Below, piece after piece: positions 21,254 to 22,692 of a stretch of DNA of 22,692 nucleotides (position 1 is its first letter; each line of letters opens with the position of its first letter). The notes beneath the pieces were generated by a model. The model had not been told where the DNA came from, did not search any database, and saw only the letters and a program-made list of their open reading frames with translations. A program made the translations under genes and the position numbers. The DNA is from JACQFK01 sp041482015 (GTDB lineage Bacteria; Planctomycetota; MHYJ01; JACPRB01): contig JBGPCZ010000096.1 of NCBI GenBank assembly GCA_041482015.1, positions 1 to 22,692 of the forward strand, written 5' to 3'.

Positions 21254-22692
21254 TCAACGCCGGGGCAGCTCGATCTCCGCGTCCTTGATCTCCGGCGGGT
21301 GGCTCTTGACGGCAAACGACCTCGAGGTCGCCTTGGCCTCGCCCATCTCAATAACGAGCCGGCAGTTCTTCAGGTCTTCCTTGGGAACCGGCCAGGCGAA
21401 CGTGCCCGACGCCGGCAGGTCGTCCTTGACCATCACCGTCTTTCCGTCAACCACGAAGGACAGCCGCACCTTGCCCTCGGCCGGACCCGTCCAGCGCACT
21501 TCCCGCGTCACCCCGCCCTTGAGCACCTCGGGAATCGCGGTCGAGAATGCAAGCGGCCCCTTCTCCGGCGTCGCGGCCACGCCCTTCCCGCGCGCCCGGA
21601 TCGTAAACTGCGGCTTCGTGCCCGGGAGGGGCGGGTCGCCCGCCAGGCCCGCCTCGCTCCGCACGACGAGGTAGACGCCGTAGTCGCCCGCCTCCGCGGG
21701 GGTGAAGGGCACGGGGCCCGGAAGATCGTACCGCGCGTGGACCTCCCACGCCGCGCCCTTCCAGGCGTAGAGCACCGCCTGCTTCGCCGGCGAGATCGAC
21801 TCGTCGATCTGCACCTCGAGGCGCACCGGGATCTCCGACTCGCCCTTCGGGCCGATCACGCGCGCGGCGGGCTTCGTCGAGTCAATCGCGAAGTCCTTGT
21901 CCGACTCCTCCTTGATCACCGCCCCGGTCACGTCCTTGGCGGCCACCCGCAGCCGGCAGGTCCGGCTCGTGATCCCCGGCAGACGTTTCCAAAGGAGCCC
22001 CGCCGCCACCGGCTCGAGCAGCTCACGGCTCACCTCTTTCCAGGTCCCCTCGCGGCCGCCCGCGTCGGAGAACTCGACGAGGAGGTCGGCCGGGTTGAGC
22101 GTCGTCTTCAGCGCGATCACGCGCCCGCGATCTCCCGCGTACACTTCGCCGCCCCGGAAATTCTCGAGGCGCAGGGCGATGGACGACGCGCCGGTCACCT
22201 TGAACTTCACGTGGTTCGAATCGTACTCGCGGCCGTCGGGCGCCTTGACCACCAGGCGGAGCGCGTACTCGCCCGCCACGGCGGGCGAGATGAGCCTCAG
22301 TTCCGTCGCCTTCACGTCGTCGACATACTTCCGCCACTGGATCCCGTCCTCGGAGATCTCCAGCCGAAGCCCCTTCGACGTCTTCACGATCGACTTGGGC
22401 TCCACGATCACCATGATGAGCTTCCCCGGCTCGACCACGGGATTGGCCACGATCCGGACCTGCTCGACCCCCTCGATCGTGTCGAACTGGAGGAAGTTCG
22501 AGCTCACCGGCCGGCCCACCGTGTCACGCGCCGTCGCGCGCAGGTGGAACCGCCCGGCCTTCTCGGGAAGCACGATCCGCATCGACGGCGTGTGCATCTC
22601 GGCATACGCGGACCACGTGCGGGCGCCGTCCTTCGAGATCTCCAGCGCCGTCTCGCGGATGCTCTTGTCCGAGCTGCTCCACGCCACCGCCA
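21254..22692 (-). CDS. Beta-sandwich repeat protein, 5' end beyond window
   Basis: At least 479 codons are open on the minus strand, still open at the window edge, so the true start and any signal peptide are outside; the GTG at 22687 is not a supported start. The visible part consists of Ig-like segments. Two are clearly alike: ALEISKDGARTWSAY ... PEKAGRFHLRATA ... GRPVSSNFLQF and RLEISEDGIQWRKY ... PAVAGEYALRLVV ... GREYDSNHVKF. A third similar unit is YAWKGAAWEVHARYDL ... TPAEAGDYGVYLVV. The C-terminal about 110 residues (VTREVRWTGPAEGKVRLSFV ... GTFAWPVP ... CRLVIEM) resemble a Kre9/KNH-type domain. A large extracellular protein is likely. It converges on the zinc-ribbon gene with a 9-bp gap. 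Confidence 0.75.
   Translation of the reverse strand, partial: AVAWSSSDKSIRETALEISKDGARTWSAYAEMHTPSMRIVLPEKAGRFHLRATARDTVGRPVSSNFLQFDTIEGVEQVRIVANPVVEPGKLIMVIVEPKSIVKTSKGLRLEISEDGIQWRKYVDDVKATELRLISPAVAGEYALRLVVKAPDGREYDSNHVKFKVTGASSIALRLENFRGGEVYAGDRGRVIALKTTLNPADLLVEFSDAGGREGTWKEVSRELLEPVAAGLLWKRLPGITSRTCRLRVAAKDVTGAVIKEESDKDFAIDSTKPAARVIGPKGESEIPVRLEVQIDESISPAKQAVLYAWKGAAWEVHARYDLPGPVPFTPAEAGDYGVYLVVRSEAGLAGDPPLPGTKPQFTIRARGKGVAATPEKGPLAFSTAIPEVLKGGVTREVRWTGPAEGKVRLSFVVDGKTVMVKDDLPASGTFAWPVPKEDLKNCRLVIEMGEAKATSRSFAVKSHPPEIKDAEIELPRR

Overview
The window is a GC-rich, gene-dense bacterial chromosome segment with 19 protein-coding genes (two cut by the window edges), intergenic gaps mostly under 110 bp, and no rRNA, tRNA, CRISPR array or insertion sequence that I can see. 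The gene content suggests an environmental bacterium of the Planctomycetota or a nearby lineage. The pointers are an NPCBM-domain lipoprotein, a two-VWA membrane protein with an amidotransferase-like core, a stand-alone LigD-type 3'-phosphoesterase-like protein, several lipoproteins and beta-sandwich repeat proteins, and very high GC. This placement is inference from gene style; no taxonomic marker is present.

Layout. (1) 1-5316, minus strand: a PLP-dependent dehydratase/racemase, then an overlapping run of rluB (rRNA pseudouridine synthase), a two-domain M16 metalloprotease lipoprotein and the start of carA. (2) 5422-9714, plus: an NPCBM repeat lipoprotein, the two-VWA membrane protein and a small DUF4177-like protein. 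(3) 9744-13712: a minus-strand operon WbqC-like / WecA-like / M19 dipeptidase, divergent from a plus-strand UDP-glucuronate decarboxylase; together these look like a surface-polysaccharide locus. (4) 13771-18353, plus: a stand-alone GspE-N-like protein, a SurA/PrsA-like lipoprotein, a degenerate RsbW-like ATPase, then a histidine kinase, an NtrC-type regulator and the phosphoesterase-like gene in one overlapping operon. (5) 18345-20485, minus: miaA and a nucleotide pyrophosphatase/phosphodiesterase overlapping in an operon. (6) 20531-22692: a zinc-ribbon membrane protein (plus) facing a large beta-sandwich repeat protein (minus, cut by the edge).

The most striking signal is not a gene. Eight genes that lead transcription units have a -10-like hexamer only 6-11 nt before the start codon, three of them with a TTGA-type -35 at exactly 16 bp. 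This implies leaderless or nearly leaderless mRNAs for first genes, while inner genes rely on ATGA/GTGA or longer overlaps or on Shine-Dalgarno sites. The other items most worth testing are the RsbW-like protein that has lost its N-box Asn, the phosphoesterase-like protein with an unrecognised C-terminal region inside a two-component operon, and the WecA-like transferase with an Asp-to-Gly change in its DD motif.
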